Shown: one piece after another, positions 5,586-5,815 of the stretch
Layout: the number at the start of each line of letters is the position of its first letter
How positions within the stretch are numbered: the stretch's first letter is position 1
Assembly: GCA_017467225.1 (NCBI GenBank)
Contig: JAFTSR010000269.1
Location: 1-5,815 of the forward strand
Reading direction: 5' to 3'
Length of the DNA stretch: 5,815 bases
DNA from: Clostridia bacterium
GTDB lineage: Bacteria > Bacillota_A > Clostridia > Oscillospirales > CAG-272
Position numbers and translations under genes: made by a program
The notes under the pieces: model-generated
Told to the model about the DNA's origin: nothing
The model's input: only the letters and a program-made list of their open reading frames with translations
Database searches by the model: none

Positions 5586-5633
5586 ATACCTTCCTCCTCA
5601 AAAAACGATTTGAAATCAAAAAACGCAAGTACA

Positions 5634-5702
5634 GCAATCAAAAATCACAAAGCCGAGCCTTATGCCCTTTGATTGCCGCCCAACCCACCGAGGTGGGTTG
5701 GG
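5634..5702 (-). other. Two inverted repeats in the leader of the 471-residue SipW-type gene
   Basis: In the 129-base spacer 5586-5714 a perfect 11-bp inverted repeat CCCAACCCACC/GGTGGGTTGGG (5679-5689 and 5692-5702) lies 12 bases after the stop codon of the upstream gene. A second repeat, GCAATCAAA/TTTGATTGC (9 bp, 5634-5642 and 5668-5676, 25-base interior), follows immediately. The first could be the upstream gene's terminator, but on the minus strand it runs into GCGGCAATC rather than T's. I see no promoter with a convincing -35/-10 pair in this spacer, so partial read-through from upstream, attenuated by these hairpins, is a reasonable guess. Confidence 0.5.
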
Positions 5703-5714
5703 GGACTTTAGAAA

Positions 5715-5815
5715 TTACTGTGCAATACCAGTCTTGGTTGTACTAATTTCTTCAATGGTTGAAGTAGTAGTACCAGCAGCACTGATGAATTTAATATTAG
5801 CAGGAGTACCGTTAA
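5715..5815 (-). CDS. C-terminal end of an unidentified protein, cut by window edge
   Basis: On the minus strand an open frame enters at the right edge and ends with TAA at 5717-5715, giving the last 32 residues. They read NGTPANIKFISAAGTTTSTI, then a Thr/Ser/Glu-rich end finishing KTGIAQ. The small-residue, Thr-rich composition would suit another secreted or surface protein such as a further member of the adjacent SipW-type group, but there is no diagnostic motif. Codon choice (ACT, GGT, GCT, ATT) is more A/T-rich than in metK. A palindrome follows 12 bases after the stop, which supports this as a real gene end. The fragment is too short to name. Confidence 0.6.
   Translation of the reverse strand, partial: NGTPANIKFISAAGTTTSTIEEISTTKTGIAQ

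Overview
The window reads as a chromosomal segment of a Gram-positive Firmicute of class Clostridia, most plausibly an Oscillospiraceae/Ruminococcaceae-type gut anaerobe. The grounds are a SAM-I (S-box) riboswitch in front of metK, a RecD2-type helicase, strong AGGAGG ribosome binding sites, SipW-type (TasA/camelysin-like) exported proteins, roughly balanced GC content, and intergenic DNA full of short palindromes. The family assignment is inference; no rRNA or other marker is present. Every gene I can support is on the minus strand, so transcription runs from position 5815 towards position 1.

Right part (5815 to 3417): an exported-protein cluster. The last 32 codons of an unidentified gene enter at the right edge. 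A 129-base spacer with two inverted repeats follows. Next comes a 471-residue protein with a SipW-type signal region, a TasA-like N-terminal half and a beta-helix-like C-terminal half. After a 74-base spacer there is a smaller SipW-type protein (215 residues, probable TTG start) with a very acidic tail. A strong intrinsic terminator at 3412-3444 closes this unit. No signal peptidase gene is visible; if it belongs to the cluster it must lie upstream, beyond the right edge.

Centre (3379 to 1872): the metK unit. A near-consensus housekeeping promoter (TTGCAA, 17-base spacer, TATAAT) drives a leader carrying a SAM-I aptamer. The aptamer is followed by a terminator and an alternative antiterminator pairing that can be read directly. 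The aptamer core is recognisable, but the P4 helix seems to be missing or nearly so. metK itself is full length (394 residues) and ends just before a 15-bp inverted repeat and a second hairpin with an A/T-rich tail.

Left part (1821 to 1): a gene-free stretch of about 550 bases (1378-1942) holds at least nine short hairpins, several built on the same TTTCG...CGAAA pairing. Then follow a 95-residue single-pass membrane protein of unknown function and, 37 bases later, the first 350 codons of recD2, cut by the window edge inside the Walker A motif. These two genes are probably one transcription unit.

Functionally, metK makes S-adenosylmethionine and is switched off by it through the riboswitch. 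RecD2 is a DNA repair helicase. The right-hand cluster most likely makes cell-surface or matrix proteins. Nothing in the sequence links the three groups functionally.
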